Part shown: positions 19,956-30,461 of the stretch, piece by piece
Numbering within the stretch: the first letter of the stretch is position 1
Layout: every line of letters begins with the position of its first letter
Source of the DNA: Bacillus coahuilensis m4-4
GTDB lineage: Bacteria > Bacillota > Bacilli > Bacillales > Bacillaceae_K
Direction of reading: 5' to 3'
Assembly: GCF_000171615.1 (NCBI RefSeq)
Contig: NZ_ABFU01000013.3
Location: 2,501-66,500, forward strand
DNA: 64,000 nt
Made by a program: the position numbers and the translations under genes
Notes under the pieces: generated by a model
What the model saw: only the letters and a program-made list of their open reading frames with translations
Database searches by the model: none
What the model was told of the DNA's origin: nothing

Positions 19956-19972
19956 GAACATTCCGAATGTTC
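19956..19972. promoter_or_regulatory. PurR-box-like palindrome in the purB-purC gap
   Basis: GAACATTCCGAATGTTC is a 17-bp palindrome with one unpaired central base. Each half contains the GAACATT element seen in the PurR boxes at 16662-16705, but here the halves abut rather than stand 17 nt apart. A PurR or related operator is inferred from similarity only. Confidence 0.45.
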
Positions 19973-19991
19973 GGTGAACGGGGGAGCGGAG

Positions 19992-20717
19992 TTGGAAAAA
20001 GGGCAGTTGCTGTATGAGGGAAAAGCGAAGAGGATCTTTGCTACAGATAATCAAGAAACCGTTTGGATAGAATATAAAAATTCCGCGACAGCTTTTAATG
20101 GGGAAAAGAAAGCGGAAATCCAAGGGAAAGCTAGGCTTAACAACGAGATTACAAGTTTGCTATTCGAAAAACTCAAAGAAAAAGGCATTCAATCTCATTT
20201 TATCAAGAGAATCTCATCAACAGAACAAGTAGTCAAACGTGTTTCTATCATTCCATTAGAAGTGGTTGTCAGAAACATAGCTGCGGGAAGCTTGGCGAAG
20301 CGAATTGGCTGGGAGGAAGGGACAGAGCTTCCATGCACCATTGTTGAATTTTATTACAAGGATGATGAGCTAGGGGACCCACTTTTAACCGATGAGCATA
20401 TTTCACTGGTCGGTGTAGCCACACCTGAGGAGCTGGGAAGACTACGCGATATGGGCTTACAAGTGAATGATGTTTTGCAGGAGCTATTTCTGGAAATTGG
20501 CATTACGCTAGTTGATTTTAAGCTAGAGTTTGGAAAGGACGAGAAAGGAAACATTCTTCTTGCAGATGAGATTTCACCTGATACATGTAGACTTTGGGAC
20601 AAAGAAACAAATGAAAAGCTAGATAAAGATGTATTTCGAAGAGATTTGGGAAGCTTGACAGAAGTGTATAGCATTATTTTAAGCCGATTAGGGGGAAAAG
20701 AAGCATGGTCAAAGTAA
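19992..20717 (+). CDS. purC: Phosphoribosylaminoimidazole-succinocarboxamide synthase (SAICAR synthetase)
   Basis: A 241-residue enzyme that joins aspartate to CAIR with ATP. The N-terminal QLLYEGKAKRIFATD, the nucleotide-binding VVRNIAAGSLAKRIG, and DEISPDTCRLWD are all family signatures. The start is TTG 19992, preceded by GGGGGAGCGGAG. The next gene, purS, overlaps the end. Confidence 0.97.
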   Translation: MEKGQLLYEGKAKRIFATDNQETVWIEYKNSATAFNGEKKAEIQGKARLNNEITSLLFEKLKEKGIQSHFIKRISSTEQVVKRVSIIPLEVVVRNIAAGSLAKRIGWEEGTELPCTIVEFYYKDDELGDPLLTDEHISLVGVATPEELGRLRDMGLQVNDVLQELFLEIGITLVDFKLEFGKDEKGNILLADEISPDTCRLWDKETNEKLDKDVFRRDLGSLTEVYSIILSRLGGKEAWSK

Positions 20718-20959
20718 AGGTGTTTGTTACGTTACGTGAGAGTGTTGTCGATCCACAAGGTACAGCGGTTCAGAAGGCATTACACAGCATGGGGTATAAA
20801 GAGGTTCAAGAAACAAGAATCGGTAAATACATGGAGTTAACTCTAGAAGAAACCAGCAACTTAGATGAGCGCGTAAAAGAAATGTGCGAACGTATTCTAG
20901 CCAATCCAGTGATTGAGGATTTTCACTATGAAGTGTTAGAGGAGAGTGTGAGCAAGTGA
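20705..20959 (+). CDS. purS: Phosphoribosylformylglycinamidine synthase subunit PurS
   Basis: An 84-residue protein, the small bridging subunit of the three-part FGAM synthase (PurS-PurQ-PurL) of Gram-positive bacteria. The family start [20 protein letters not shown] is clear, as is [16 protein letters not shown]. It overlaps purC by 13 nt and purQ by 4 nt, consistent with equimolar translation. Confidence 0.96.
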   Translation: MVKVKVFVTLRESVVDPQGTAVQKALHSMGYKEVQETRIGKYMELTLEETSNLDERVKEMCERILANPVIEDFHYEVLEESVSK

Positions 20960-21642
20960 GATTTGCATGTATCGTCTTTCCAGGATCCAATTGTGATGTA
21001 GATATGTATCATGCCATTAAGGATGAGCTTGGTGAGGAAGTAGAGTACGTTCATCATCATGAAGCAAGCTTAGAGGGATTTGACGGGGTGTTACTGCCTG
21101 GTGGATTTTCTTATGGAGATTACTTACGTTCCGGTGCCATCGCTAGATTTTCTACTATTATGAAGGAAATCGTGAAGGTAGCGGAAGAAGGGAAGCCAGT
21201 CCTTGGGGTATGCAATGGGTTTCAAATATTGCTAGAGGCAGGGCTGCTTCCAGGTGCGATGAAGCGAAATGAACAATTAACGTTTATTTGTGACAACGTG
21301 ACGCTTCGGGTAGAGCAATCTTCCTCCATGTTCACCAACTCATATGAAACGTTTGAAGAGATTAGAATACCTATTGCGCACGGTGAAGGAAATTACGATT
21401 GCGATGACGAGACATATGAGGAGTTAAAACGTTCGAATCGTATTGCCTTTACGTATAGCGGTGTGAATCCTAATGGGTCAAAAGGAAATATCGCAGGGAT
21501 CCTAAATGAACAAGGGAATGTACTCGGGATGATGCCTCACCCTGAACGTGCGGTTGATGCACTTTTAGGTGGAGTAGATGGAATCCGTCTATTTAAATCG
21601 ATTGTAAAGCACTGGAGGGAACAACATGTCGTTAATGCTTGA
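20956..21642 (+). CDS. purQ: Phosphoribosylformylglycinamidine synthase, glutaminase subunit PurQ
   Basis: A 228-residue class I glutamine amidotransferase that supplies ammonia to PurL. The nucleophile Cys lies in [15 protein letters not shown], the catalytic His/Glu in MPHPERAVD. The GTG start overlaps the purS stop (GTGA-type overlap). The last 17 nt overlap purL. Confidence 0.97.
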   Translation: MRFACIVFPGSNCDVDMYHAIKDELGEEVEYVHHHEASLEGFDGVLLPGGFSYGDYLRSGAIARFSTIMKEIVKVAEEGKPVLGVCNGFQILLEAGLLPGAMKRNEQLTFICDNVTLRVEQSSSMFTNSYETFEEIRIPIAHGEGNYDCDDETYEELKRSNRIAFTYSGVNPNGSKGNIAGILNEQGNVLGMMPHPERAVDALLGGVDGIRLFKSIVKHWREQHVVNA

Positions 21643-23844
21643 ACCAACAGAACAGCAGGTAAAAGAAGAAAAGCTTTATCGGGATATGGGTTTAACAGAT
21701 GAAGAGTTTGCTAGTATTGAAAATATTTTAGGTAGAACGCCCAATTATACAGAAACAGGATTATTCTCTGTAATGTGGTCCGAACACTGCTCGTATAAAA
21801 ACTCAAAGCCTGTTTTAAGAAAATTTCCAACAACAGGTGAGAAGGTGTTGCAAGGACCTGGTGAAGGAGCGGGGATCGTTGATATCGGAGACAATCAAGC
21901 AGTGGTATTCAAAATCGAGAGTCATAATCACCCATCTGCCATCGAGCCTTACCAAGGAGCTGCAACAGGTGTGGGCGGAATTATCCGTGATGTATTTTCA
22001 ATGGGAGCAAGACCCATCGCGCTCCTCAATTCTTTACGCTTTGGAGAGTTGGATTCTCCTCGTGTTCAGTATCTTTTTGAAGAAGTCGTAGCGGGTATAG
22101 CAGGCTATGGTAACTGCATGGGGATTCCAACCGTTGGCGGAGAAGTTCAATTTGATCCATGCTACGAAGGAAACCCTCTTGTCAATGCAATGTGCGTAGG
22201 GCTAATCAATCATGAAGACATCAAGAAAGGTCAAGCACACGGTGTTGGCAATACAGTCATGTACGTAGGGGCAAAACAGGACGCGATGGTATTCACGGAG
22301 CAACTTTTGCCTCTGAAGAATTGAGTGAAGAGTCAGAGTCTAAGCGTCCAGCTGTTCAAGTCGGAGACCCATTTATGGAGAAGCTATTATTAGAAGCTTG
22401 CCTTGAGTTAATTCAATCAGATGCGTTAGTAGGAATTCAAGATATGGGAGCTGCTGGTTTAACATCGTCTTCTGCTGAGATGGCGAGTAAGGCAGGTTCT
22501 GGTATTAATATGAATTTGGATCTTGTTCCTCAACGTGAAATAGGCATGACGGCGTATGAAATGATGCTATCTGAGTCACAGGAAAGAATGTTAATTGTCG
22601 TGAAAAAGGGTCGTGAGCAAGAAATTATTGACCTATTTACTCGTTTCGAGCTAGAAGCGGTTGCGATTGGAGAAGTTACGGATTCGAAAAAGCTACGACT
22701 CTTCCACGGGGGAGAATGTATAGCGGAAGTTCCAGTTGATGCCCTTGCGGAAGAAGCACCTGTGTACCATAAACCATCCGCTGAGCCTGCTTATTACGTT
22801 GAGTATCAACAAATGAATGTAGGCGCACCTGTAGTAAAAGATCTTAACGAGACTCTTAAACAACTACTTTCTCAACCTACGATTGCTAGTAAAGAGTGGG
22901 TATATAAACAATACGATCATCAAGTACGTACGAGTACAGTCGTATCCCCTGGATCTGATGCTGCGGTTGTAAGAATTCGTGGAACGAAAAAAGCACTGGC
23001 GATGACAACAGATTGTAATTCTCGTTACATTTACCTAGATCCAGAGGTTGGTGGACAAATTGCGGTAGCTGAAGCAGCCCGAAATATTGTCTGCTCAGGT
23101 GGAGTACCTCTTGCCATTACAGACTGTTTGAATTTTGGAAATCCAGAAAAACCAGAAATCTTCTGGCAGTTAGAGAAGGCTGTGGACGGAATGAGTGAAG
23201 CTTGTAAAATGCTTGAAGCACCCGTGATTGGCGGGAATGTATCTCTATACAATGAAACAAATGGAACAGCCGTATATCCTACACCTGTCGTCGGAATGGT
23301 TGGTTTAATAGAAGACATTCAATATGTGACAACACAAGAGTTTAAGCAAGCGGGAGATAAAATTTATGTAGTTGGTGAGACAGGCGAAGAATTTGGAGGA
23401 AGTGAGCTTCAAAAATTGATAGAAGGGCGTATTTTTGGGCCTGCCCCGTCCATTGATTTACAGGTAGAGAAAAAACGTCAGCAGCAAATCTTGAAGGCAA
23501 TTCAATCAGGTCTCGTACAGTCTGCACATGACCTAGCAGAAGGTGGATTAGGCGTTGCGCTAAGTGAGTCTTGTTTCGGTACAGAGCTAGGAGCTACTGT
23601 AACACTACAAGGGGAACCCGTTTCAGAGCTGTTCAGTGAAACGCAATCTCGTTTTCTTGTCAGTGTAAAAGAAGAACATCAAGCACAGTTTGAACAGCTT
23701 GTAGAAGATGCCGTTCCAATTGGTGAAGTGGTCTCACATAGACAGCTTAAGGTTCTATCATGTGAAGGAACCATCCATCTACTTGGAGATGTTCAGGAAT
23801 TAGAAGCCGCTTGGAGAGGAGCTATCCCATGCTTGCTGAAGTAA
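21626..23844 (+). CDS. purL: Phosphoribosylformylglycinamidine synthase, subunit PurL, frameshifted
   Basis: Two overlapping frames (21626-22324 and 22321-23844) form the ~740-residue synthase that converts FGAR to FGAM. The N-terminal part shows [18 protein letters not shown] and [20 protein letters not shown]. The second part shows [19 protein letters not shown] and the ATP-site region. One A is missing from the AAAA run at 22273-22276; restoring it yields [20 protein letters not shown], the family sequence. Since the pathway is otherwise complete, the break is most likely a sequence error. Confidence 0.95.
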
Positions 23845-25248
23845 GAGGCTTAAACGAAGAATGTGGAATTTTTGGGGTGGTGGGGGCATGAAAATGCCTC
23901 CCAAATCACGTATTACGGACTTCATAGCTTGCAGCACAGAGGGCAAGAAGGTGCTGGAATCGTGGTAACGGACGGCGAAACCCTTAAAGGTGTAAAGGGT
24001 GAAGGGTTAGTGAATGAAGTATTTAATGCAGATAAACTAAAAGAGCTTAAAGGCAAAGGAAGCATTGGGCACGTTCGTTATGCAACAGCTGGTGGAGGAG
24101 GCTATGAGAATGTACAGCCGTTACTATTCCATTCTCAAACAGGCAGCTTAGGTCTTGCTCATAACGGTAATTTAGTGAATGCAACGGCTCTTAAGCACCA
24201 AATGGAAGGGCAAGGGAGCATATTCCAAACAAGCTCTGATACAGAAGTATTAGCACACTTAATCAAACGTAGTGGTTATAGAGAGTTTAAGGACAGAGTA
24301 AAAAATGCTCTAACGATGTTAAAAGGTGCCTACGCCTTCTTATTAATGACAGAAACTGAGCTGATGGTTGCGTTAGATCCTAATGGTCTTCGTCCATTAT
24401 CACTCGGAAAGATTGGAGACGCATACTGCGTTGCATCTGAAACCTGCGCGTTTGATATTGTTGGAGCAACGTATATACGAGATGTAGAGCCAGGAGAGCT
24501 TATCACCATTAACGATTCAGGTATTTCTTCAGATTATTTTACTTACTCAGGGAATCGGGCGATGTGTTCAATGGAATATATCTATTTTTCAAGACCAGAT
24601 AGCAATATTTCAGGCATCAATGTGCATAGCGCTAGAAAACGTCTAGGAAAACAATTAGCTCTTGAAGTGCCGATTGATGCGGATGTCGTAACAGGTGTGC
24701 CGGATAGCAGTATCTCAGCCGCTATTGGGTATGCGGAGGAAAGCGGTATTCCCTATGAACTGGGATTAATTAAAAACCGTTATGTTGGTAGAACGTTCAT
24801 CCAGCCGTCTCAGTCTCTTCGTGAGCAAGGGGTTAAAATGAAGCTTTCCCCTGTGCGGGGCGTCGTAGAAGGAAAGCGTGTAGTAATGGTCGATGATTCT
24901 ATTGTTAGAGGAACGACGAGTAGAAGGATTGTGACGATGCTTCGAGAGGCAGGTGCGAAAGAGGTACATGTGGCCATTAGTTCACCGCCTATAAAGCATC
25001 CGTGCTTCTACGGCATTGACACAAGCACTCATGAAGAATTAATTGCATCGAAGCATTCAGTGGAAGACATACGTCAAATCATTGGTGCAGACTCTCTCAC
25101 ATTCTTAAGTGTAGAGGGAACCATGCAGGCAATTGGACGAAAGGATCCTTCTCCGAACTGCGGACAATGCTTAGCGTGTTTTACAGGGAAATATCCGACG
25201 GAAATCTATCCAGATACCGTTTTACCATACGAAAAAGAAATGGTGTAG
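23829..25248 (+). CDS. purF: Amidophosphoribosyltransferase, frameshifted near its start
   Basis: The first committed enzyme of purine synthesis (PRPP plus glutamine). The true start is ATG 23829, inside the end of purL, giving [17 protein letters not shown]; the propeptide before Cys12 is typical of the Bacillus enzyme, which matures to expose that Cys. One extra base in GGGGTGGTGGGGG (23874-23886) shifts the frame, after which [20 protein letters not shown] continues to 25248. The PRPP loop [16 protein letters not shown] and the Fe-S cysteines in [11 protein letters not shown] are intact. About 472 residues. Confidence 0.95.
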
Positions 25249-25258
25249 GGGGATCACG

Positions 25259-26284
25259 ATGAATCAATATAAAGATGCGGGAGTCAATATTGAAGCAGGA
25301 TATGAAGCGGTAGAAAGAATGAAGTCTCACGTAAAACGTACGGAACGATTTGGTGTCATGGGAACGATTGGAGGCTTTGGAGGTCTATTCGACTTGTCTT
25401 CACTCAAAATGAAAGAACCAGTTCTTGTTTCTGGGACAGATGGAGTTGGAACGAAGCTGAAGCTTGCCTTTCAACTTGACCGCCACGATACCATTGGAAT
25501 CGATTGTGTTGCCATGTGCGTCAATGACATAGTGGTTCAAGGGGCAACGCCTCTTTTCTTTTTAGATTATATAGCTTGCGGTAAAGCGTTTCCTGAGAAG
25601 CTTGAAGGCATAGTGAAAGGAATTGCTGATGGGTGCGTAGAGAGTGGAGCGGCCTTAATCGGGGGAGAGACCGCTGAGATGCCTGGCTTGTATGATGAGC
25701 AAGAATATGATCTTGCCGGGTTTGTTGTAGGTGCATGTGAGAAGCCACAGCTGATTACCGGGGAGAATATCTGTGAAGGAGATAGGCTAATTGGTATTAG
25801 CTCATCTGGAGTGCATAGTAATGGTTTTTCTCTTGTCCGTAAAATTATTGATCAAAACAGTCTTGATTTACAAGAAGAGTATAGCGAGCTTGGAGGCAAA
25901 ACGCTAGGAGAAGCCCTATTAACTCCAACAAAGATCTATGTGAAGCCTGTTCTTGAGGTGCTCTCTCATTTTGATGTAAACGGTATGGCCCATATTACAG
26001 GTGGGGGCTTTTACGAAAACATCCCACGTATGCTGCCTAACGGCTTGGGCGCAAGCATTCATCTAGATTCATTTAAACGACCAGCGGTTTTTGCTCTTTT
26101 ACAAGAGTGGGGAAGTGTACCGACAGATGAAATGTACTCTGTATTTAATATGGGAGTTGGCTTTATCATGTGCGTGCCTGAATGGCAGGCGGCAGAAGTC
26201 GTTGAGCTACTAGAGAGCTTAGGGGAAACCGCATCGGTTATTGGAAAAGTTGTAGCAGGTGAAGGTGTTACTCTACACAATTAG
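25259..26284 (+). CDS. purM: Phosphoribosylformylglycinamidine cyclo-ligase (AIR synthetase)
   Basis: A 341-residue ATP-dependent enzyme that closes the imidazole ring. Signatures: [45 protein letters not shown] and [18 protein letters not shown] 25259 follows AGGGGGATCACG, 10 nt after purF. Confidence 0.98.
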   Translation: MNQYKDAGVNIEAGYEAVERMKSHVKRTERFGVMGTIGGFGGLFDLSSLKMKEPVLVSGTDGVGTKLKLAFQLDRHDTIGIDCVAMCVNDIVVQGATPLFFLDYIACGKAFPEKLEGIVKGIADGCVESGAALIGGETAEMPGLYDEQEYDLAGFVVGACEKPQLITGENICEGDRLIGISSSGVHSNGFSLVRKIIDQNSLDLQEEYSELGGKTLGEALLTPTKIYVKPVLEVLSHFDVNGMAHITGGGFYENIPRMLPNGLGASIHLDSFKRPAVFALLQEWGSVPTDEMYSVFNMGVGFIMCVPEWQAAEVVELLESLGETASVIGKVVAGEGVTLHN

Positions 26285-26321
26285 CGAGGTAAAGCGCTAT
26301 TATAATAAAGGAAGTGTCAGG

Positions 26322-26906
26322 ATGACGAAGATGGCCGTGTTTGCCTCTGGAAATGGTAGTAATTTTCAAGCCATTATAGATGGATGCCGCAATCATAGCA
26401 TCCCGGGGAGTGTTGAGCTACTTGTGTGTGATCAACCAGAGGCTTTTGCAGTAGAGAGAGCAAGGGAGTACGGAATTCCAACTTTTGTTTTTCGTGCAAA
26501 AAACTATTCCAGTAAAAAGGCTTTTGAAGAAGAGATTTTAAGGGAATTAGGAAATAGAGACATCAAGTGGATTCTGTTAGCTGGTTATATGAGGTTAATT
26601 GGAGAGACGTTACTCTGTTCCTATCCTAAACGAATCGTGAACATTCACCCTTCTTTACTGCCACATTTTCCAGGTAAGGACGCAATAGCACAAGCGCTTG
26701 AAGCTAGTGCGAACGAAACGGGAGTTACAGTTCATTATGTTGATGAAGGAATGGATACAGGCCCAATTATTTCTCAAAGAAGTGTCGATATCCTTCCAGG
26801 AGAAACCGTGACGAGCTTACAGAAAAAAATTCAGCAAGTAGAACATGAATTATACCCTTCCGTAGTGAAGGCACTTCTTGAACAAACAGATGAGAGGAGC
26901 AGGTAA
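26322..26906 (+). CDS. purN: Phosphoribosylglycinamide formyltransferase
   Basis: A 194-residue enzyme using 10-formyl-tetrahydrofolate. The start MTKMAVFASGNGSNFQAI and the catalytic region RIVNIHPSLLPHFPGKDA with downstream HYVDEGMDTGPII are conserved; His and Asp of the active site are present. ATG 26322 is preceded by AAAGGAAGTGTCAGG. The open frame extends back to 26259 over the purM end, but that part is not family-like. The end overlaps the purH leader. Confidence 0.97.
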   Translation: MTKMAVFASGNGSNFQAIIDGCRNHSIPGSVELLVCDQPEAFAVERAREYGIPTFVFRAKNYSSKKAFEEEILRELGNRDIKWILLAGYMRLIGETLLCSYPKRIVNIHPSLLPHFPGKDAIAQALEASANETGVTVHYVDEGMDTGPIISQRSVDILPGETVTSLQKKIQQVEHELYPSVVKALLEQTDERSR

Positions 26907-26907
26907 G

Positions 26908-28440
26908 TTGAAAAGAGCATTGATTTCAGTTTCGGAAAAAAGCGGAGTGGTTGAATTTGCCAGAGAGTTAAAAGAATTAGGGTACATGATTCTATCTACT
27001 GGTGGGACGAAAAAAATTCTTTTAGAGAGTGGTATTGAAGTAACGGGTGTAGATGAAGTTACAGGATTCCCAGAAATCTTAGATGGACGAGTAAAAACTC
27101 TTCACCCTCGTATTCACGGAGGATTGTTAGCTAGGCGAAATAATGAAGAACATGTGAAAGCAGTAGAGGAGCAAGGGATAGACTTTATTGATTTAGTATG
27201 TGTGAATTTGTATCCGTTCCAACAAACCATCGCCATGCCGAATGTGACGGAAGAAGAAGCCATTGAAAATATTGATATTGGTGGGCCTTCTATGCTACGC
27301 TCTGCCGCTAAAAATTTTGAAGATGTGACAGTCGTGGTGGATTATGTTGACTATCAAATGATCCTTTCACAGCTTCGTGAAAAGGGAGAGGTTGACCGCG
27401 AGACACGCTGTAAGCTAGCGGCAAAGGTCTTTAGACATACGGCTGCCTATGATGCGTACATAGCTGAGTATTTAACAAAATGTGCCCAGGAAGAAAATCC
27501 AGAACAGTTAACCTTAACCTATGAAAAAATGAATTCATTACGTTACGGTGAAAACCCACATCAACAGGCGTCATTTTACCGTACACCAATGGGGTCTGAC
27601 TCCTCTATCGCAGCAGCAAGACAGTGGAACGGAAAGGAATTATCGTTCAATAACATTCGAGATGCAGACGCTGCGCTTCAAATGGTTAAAGAATTCTCAG
27701 AGCCCGCTGCTGTGGCAGTAAAGCATATGAATCCATGTGGTGTGGGTGTAGGGGATACGGTTCTAGAAGCATTTGAACGAGCGTATCAAGCAGATCCAAT
27801 TTCGATTTTTGGAGGAATTGTGGCAATAAATCGACCGGTAGATCTTGAAACGGCAGAAAAGCTGCATGAAATCTTTTTAGAGATTGTTATGGCTCCAGCT
27901 TTCACAGAGGAAGCGTTAGAGCTTTTAAAAGGTAAAAAGAACCTGCGCTTATTAACGGTATCCTTTGACCAAACAGGTTCTCCGGAACGTATGCTCACTT
28001 CTGTTGGAGGTGGATTGTTACTACAAGATCAAGACACTCTTGGTCTTGAAGATGCAGAGCTTCGCGTAGTCACAAAGCGTGAGCCTTCAGAAGAAGAATG
28101 GAAAGCATTAAAGCTAGGATGGAGCATTGTCAAACATGTGAAATCTAATGCGATTGTTGTGAGCAATGCTGAAATGACTCTTGGTGTAGGAGCCGGTCAA
28201 ATGAATCGTGTGGGTGCGGCGAAAATCGCTTTAGAGCAAGCGGGTGAAAAAGCTCAAGGAGCAGCGTTAGCTTCGGATGCATTTTTCCCTATGGAAGATA
28301 CTGTTGAAGCTGCAGCAAAAGCAGGCATCACAGCGATCATTCAGCCTGGAGGCAGTATTCGTGATGAGGATAGCATTAAAAAAGCTGACGAATATGGAAT
28401 AACAATGGTGGTAACGGGAATCCGTCATTTTAAACATTAA
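26908..28440 (+). CDS. purH: Bifunctional AICAR transformylase / IMP cyclohydrolase
   Basis: A 510-residue enzyme completing IMP synthesis. The N-terminal MGS-like cyclohydrolase domain shows ALISVSEKSGVVEFARELKE, LSTGGTKKILLE and DGRVKTLHPRIHGGLL. The C-terminal transformylase domain shows the active-site KHMNPCGVGVG. Start TTG 26908 follows GAGAGGAGCAGGTAAG and overlaps the purN stop region. Confidence 0.98.
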   Translation: MKRALISVSEKSGVVEFARELKELGYMILSTGGTKKILLESGIEVTGVDEVTGFPEILDGRVKTLHPRIHGGLLARRNNEEHVKAVEEQGIDFIDLVCVNLYPFQQTIAMPNVTEEEAIENIDIGGPSMLRSAAKNFEDVTVVVDYVDYQMILSQLREKGEVDRETRCKLAAKVFRHTAAYDAYIAEYLTKCAQEENPEQLTLTYEKMNSLRYGENPHQQASFYRTPMGSDSSIAAARQWNGKELSFNNIRDADAALQMVKEFSEPAAVAVKHMNPCGVGVGDTVLEAFERAYQADPISIFGGIVAINRPVDLETAEKLHEIFLEIVMAPAFTEEALELLKGKKNLRLLTVSFDQTGSPERMLTSVGGGLLLQDQDTLGLEDAELRVVTKREPSEEEWKALKLGWSIVKHVKSNAIVVSNAEMTLGVGAGQMNRVGAAKIALEQAGEKAQGAALASDAFFPMEDTVEAAAKAGITAIIQPGGSIRDEDSIKKADEYGITMVVTGIRHFKH

Positions 28441-28470
28441 TTAATACGAGAGTCTGTCTGGGGGGATTTG

Positions 28471-29769
28471 ATGAAGGTTTTAGTGATCGGAAGTGGCGGA
28501 AGAGAGCATGCCATTTGTCATAAATTGATGGAGAGTGAAAGTGTATCTGCGGTCTATTGTGAACCAGGAAGCGATGCGATTTCTGAAGTGGCGACGTGTG
28601 AGGGAATAGACCCGTTAGATTTTGTTTCTCTCGTATCCTTGGTTAAAAGAGAGGGCATTGAGCTTACGATTGTGGGACCTGAGGCTCCTCTTGTGGCTGG
28701 GATTGTAGATTTTTTCCAAGAAAACGATTTGTTGATTTTTGGACCAACACAAAAGGCGGCCCAAATTGAAGGAAGTAAACGCTTTGCGAAGGATCTAATG
28801 AAGCAATACAATATTCCAACAGCGGCTTATGAGACCTTCACTTCGATTCAAGACGCAAAAGAATATATTGCTTCAACAAAAGGTCCCTATGTGATTAAAG
28901 CAAATGGTTTGGCTGCAGGAAAAGGAGTTGTCATCGCAGATGGTGAACAAGAGGCATGCCAAGCAGTAGAAAGTATGCTCTCAGGCTCAAAGTTTGGCGA
29001 GGCAGGTAGGGAGATTGTCATTGAAGCGTTCCTAGAAGGAGAAGAGTTTTCTCTTATGGCATTTGTTAATGGCACAACCGTAATTCCACTAGAAATTGCT
29101 CAAGATCATAAGCGTGTGGGTGAAGGTGATACGGGATTAAATACAGGAGGCATGGGAGCGTATTCCCCTGTTCCACAGATTCCGAAATCAGTCGTCACTC
29201 AAGCAGTAGAGACGATTATGAAGCCAGTGGCTGAAGCAATGGTGAAAGAAGGCAGAAGCTTCACAGGGATACTGTACGGTGGATTAATGCTGACAAAAGA
29301 AGGACCGAAAGTCATCGAATTTAATGCGAGATTTGGTGATCCTGAAACGCAGGTAGTATTGCCACGTCTTGAGTCAGATCTAGGTGTCGTGCTGAAAAAC
29401 ATATTGGGAGGTGGGCATGTCGAGCTTAGCTGGACAAAAAAGACGGTAGTTGGGATTGTCTTAGCAAGTCTTGGATATCCAGAGCAATATGAGACAGGCA
29501 CGGCGATTGAGGGGCTTTCAGAAGTGAAGGGTGATTCTTACGTTTTCCATAGTGGAACAAAGAAGCAGAACGAGGAGTATGTTTCAAGCGGCGGTCGAGT
29601 CGTAGTCATTGGTGCAAAAGGTGAAGGTGTAAAAGAGGCGAGAGAAAAAGCCCTTCGTTCACTTTCAACCATTCAAAATTTAACTAACTTCCATTACCGA
29701 AAGGATATCGGTTATCGAGCTATTATGTTCGACGATTCTTCCCTTTTCGAATATACACAAACAAAATAG
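28471..29769 (+). CDS. purD: Phosphoribosylamine-glycine ligase (GAR synthetase)
   Basis: A 432-residue ATP-grasp enzyme, the last gene of the operon. Signatures: KVLVIGSGGREHAICHKL, the ATP-grasp loop KANGLAAGKGVVIA, and EFNARFGDPETQVVLPRL. ATG 28471 follows GGGGGGATTTG; a TTG at 28468 is less likely. Its 3' end overlaps a convergent 36-codon gene on the other strand, and the operon terminator stands about 85 nt beyond. Confidence 0.98.
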   Translation: MKVLVIGSGGREHAICHKLMESESVSAVYCEPGSDAISEVATCEGIDPLDFVSLVSLVKREGIELTIVGPEAPLVAGIVDFFQENDLLIFGPTQKAAQIEGSKRFAKDLMKQYNIPTAAYETFTSIQDAKEYIASTKGPYVIKANGLAAGKGVVIADGEQEACQAVESMLSGSKFGEAGREIVIEAFLEGEEFSLMAFVNGTTVIPLEIAQDHKRVGEGDTGLNTGGMGAYSPVPQIPKSVVTQAVETIMKPVAEAMVKEGRSFTGILYGGLMLTKEGPKVIEFNARFGDPETQVVLPRLESDLGVVLKNILGGGHVELSWTKKTVVGIVLASLGYPEQYETGTAIEGLSEVKGDSYVFHSGTKKQNEEYVSSGGRVVVIGAKGEGVKEAREKALRSLSTIQNLTNFHYRKDIGYRAIMFDDSSLFEYTQTK

Positions 29770-29833
29770 CAACAATTCCGCCAATTAAGGAAATAAGCAC
29801 ATAGCTCATATCGGTTACGTATTCCCAGAACAT
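29723..29833 (-). CDS. 36-residue membrane protein antisense to the end of purD
   Basis: On the minus strand an ATG at 29833 is preceded by TAAAGGAGGACTCTCT, a near-perfect ribosome binding site. It encodes FWEYVTDMSYVLISLIGGIV and then AILFVYIRKGKNRRT: a single membrane helix with a basic C-terminal tail, a topology that puts the tail in the cytoplasm. It overlaps the 3' end of purD by 47 nt. Small one-helix proteins often regulate a larger membrane partner; no partner can be named. Confidence 0.6.
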   Translation of the reverse strand: MFWEYVTDMSYVLISLIGGIVAILFVYIRKGKNRRT

Positions 29834-29851
29834 AGAGAGTCCTCCTTTATT

Positions 29852-29886
29852 TAGGTGTCCAGATGATAGACCTGGACACCTTTTTG
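29852..29886 (+). terminator. Terminator of the purine operon
   Basis: Perfect stem AGGTGTCCAG / CTGGACACCT (29853-29862 and 29872-29881) with an ATGATAGAC loop, followed by TTTTT. Confidence 0.88.
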
Positions 29887-29981
29887 AATAGTTAGTGCAT
29901 TGGCCAGCCCTTGGGACCCGGGGTATGGTCTCACTCACAACAAATCTTGAAGTGATTATCCTACCCCATTAAAATTTTTAC

Positions 29982-30350
29982 CTAAAATTCCATCTTATCT
30001 TGAGTGGAATGATCGGTAGTCGTTTGTTCCTTTACTTCTTCTAAAATAGAGTCTGTGCCTTCCTGACTCATAAATTTATTCATTAAGTTTTGGATGGATT
30101 TGTTTGGACTCGCTCCTTTATTGTAGTCATGATTGTGATCATGATCATTTCTAGATTCAAACAAATCAACGATTGGGCAGTATCGTAAAATTCCTTCCCC
30201 TACCTTCATCGCTCCAAGTGCCGCTAAAAGGAGATAGGATTCTTTCCAGTGCTTACGCGTTAGCTTCGACGTAGCGAAAGTTAATATGGTAAAACCAGCT
30301 GTAATACGAATAAGCGCATTCACGATCCCAATATTTTGTGATACTTTCAA
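29982..30350 (-). CDS. DUF2892 family small membrane protein
   Basis: About 122 residues from TTG 30350, preceded by AAGAGGTGGACAAAA. The N-terminal ~60 residues (NIGIVNALIRITAGFTILTF, then YLLLAALGAMKVGEGILRYCP) match the YgaP-like transmembrane domain DUF2892, with two helices and the conserved C-P near the end. The C-terminal ~55 residues are hydrophilic with a His/Asp cluster (NDHDHNHDYN) that could bind metal. Function unknown. Confidence 0.75.
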   Translation of the reverse strand: MKVSQNIGIVNALIRITAGFTILTFATSKLTRKHWKESYLLLAALGAMKVGEGILRYCPIVDLFESRNDHDHNHDYNKGASPNKSIQNLMNKFMSQEGTDSILEEVKEQTTTDHSTQDKMEF

Positions 30351-30461
30351 TTTTGTCCACCTCTTTACAGAATTTTTATAACATTTAATCATCTTCTAAC
30401 GTTCTTTACATTAAAATATGTTACGATAATAAAAATTGGAAACCTAAGGAGTGAAAGGAAC

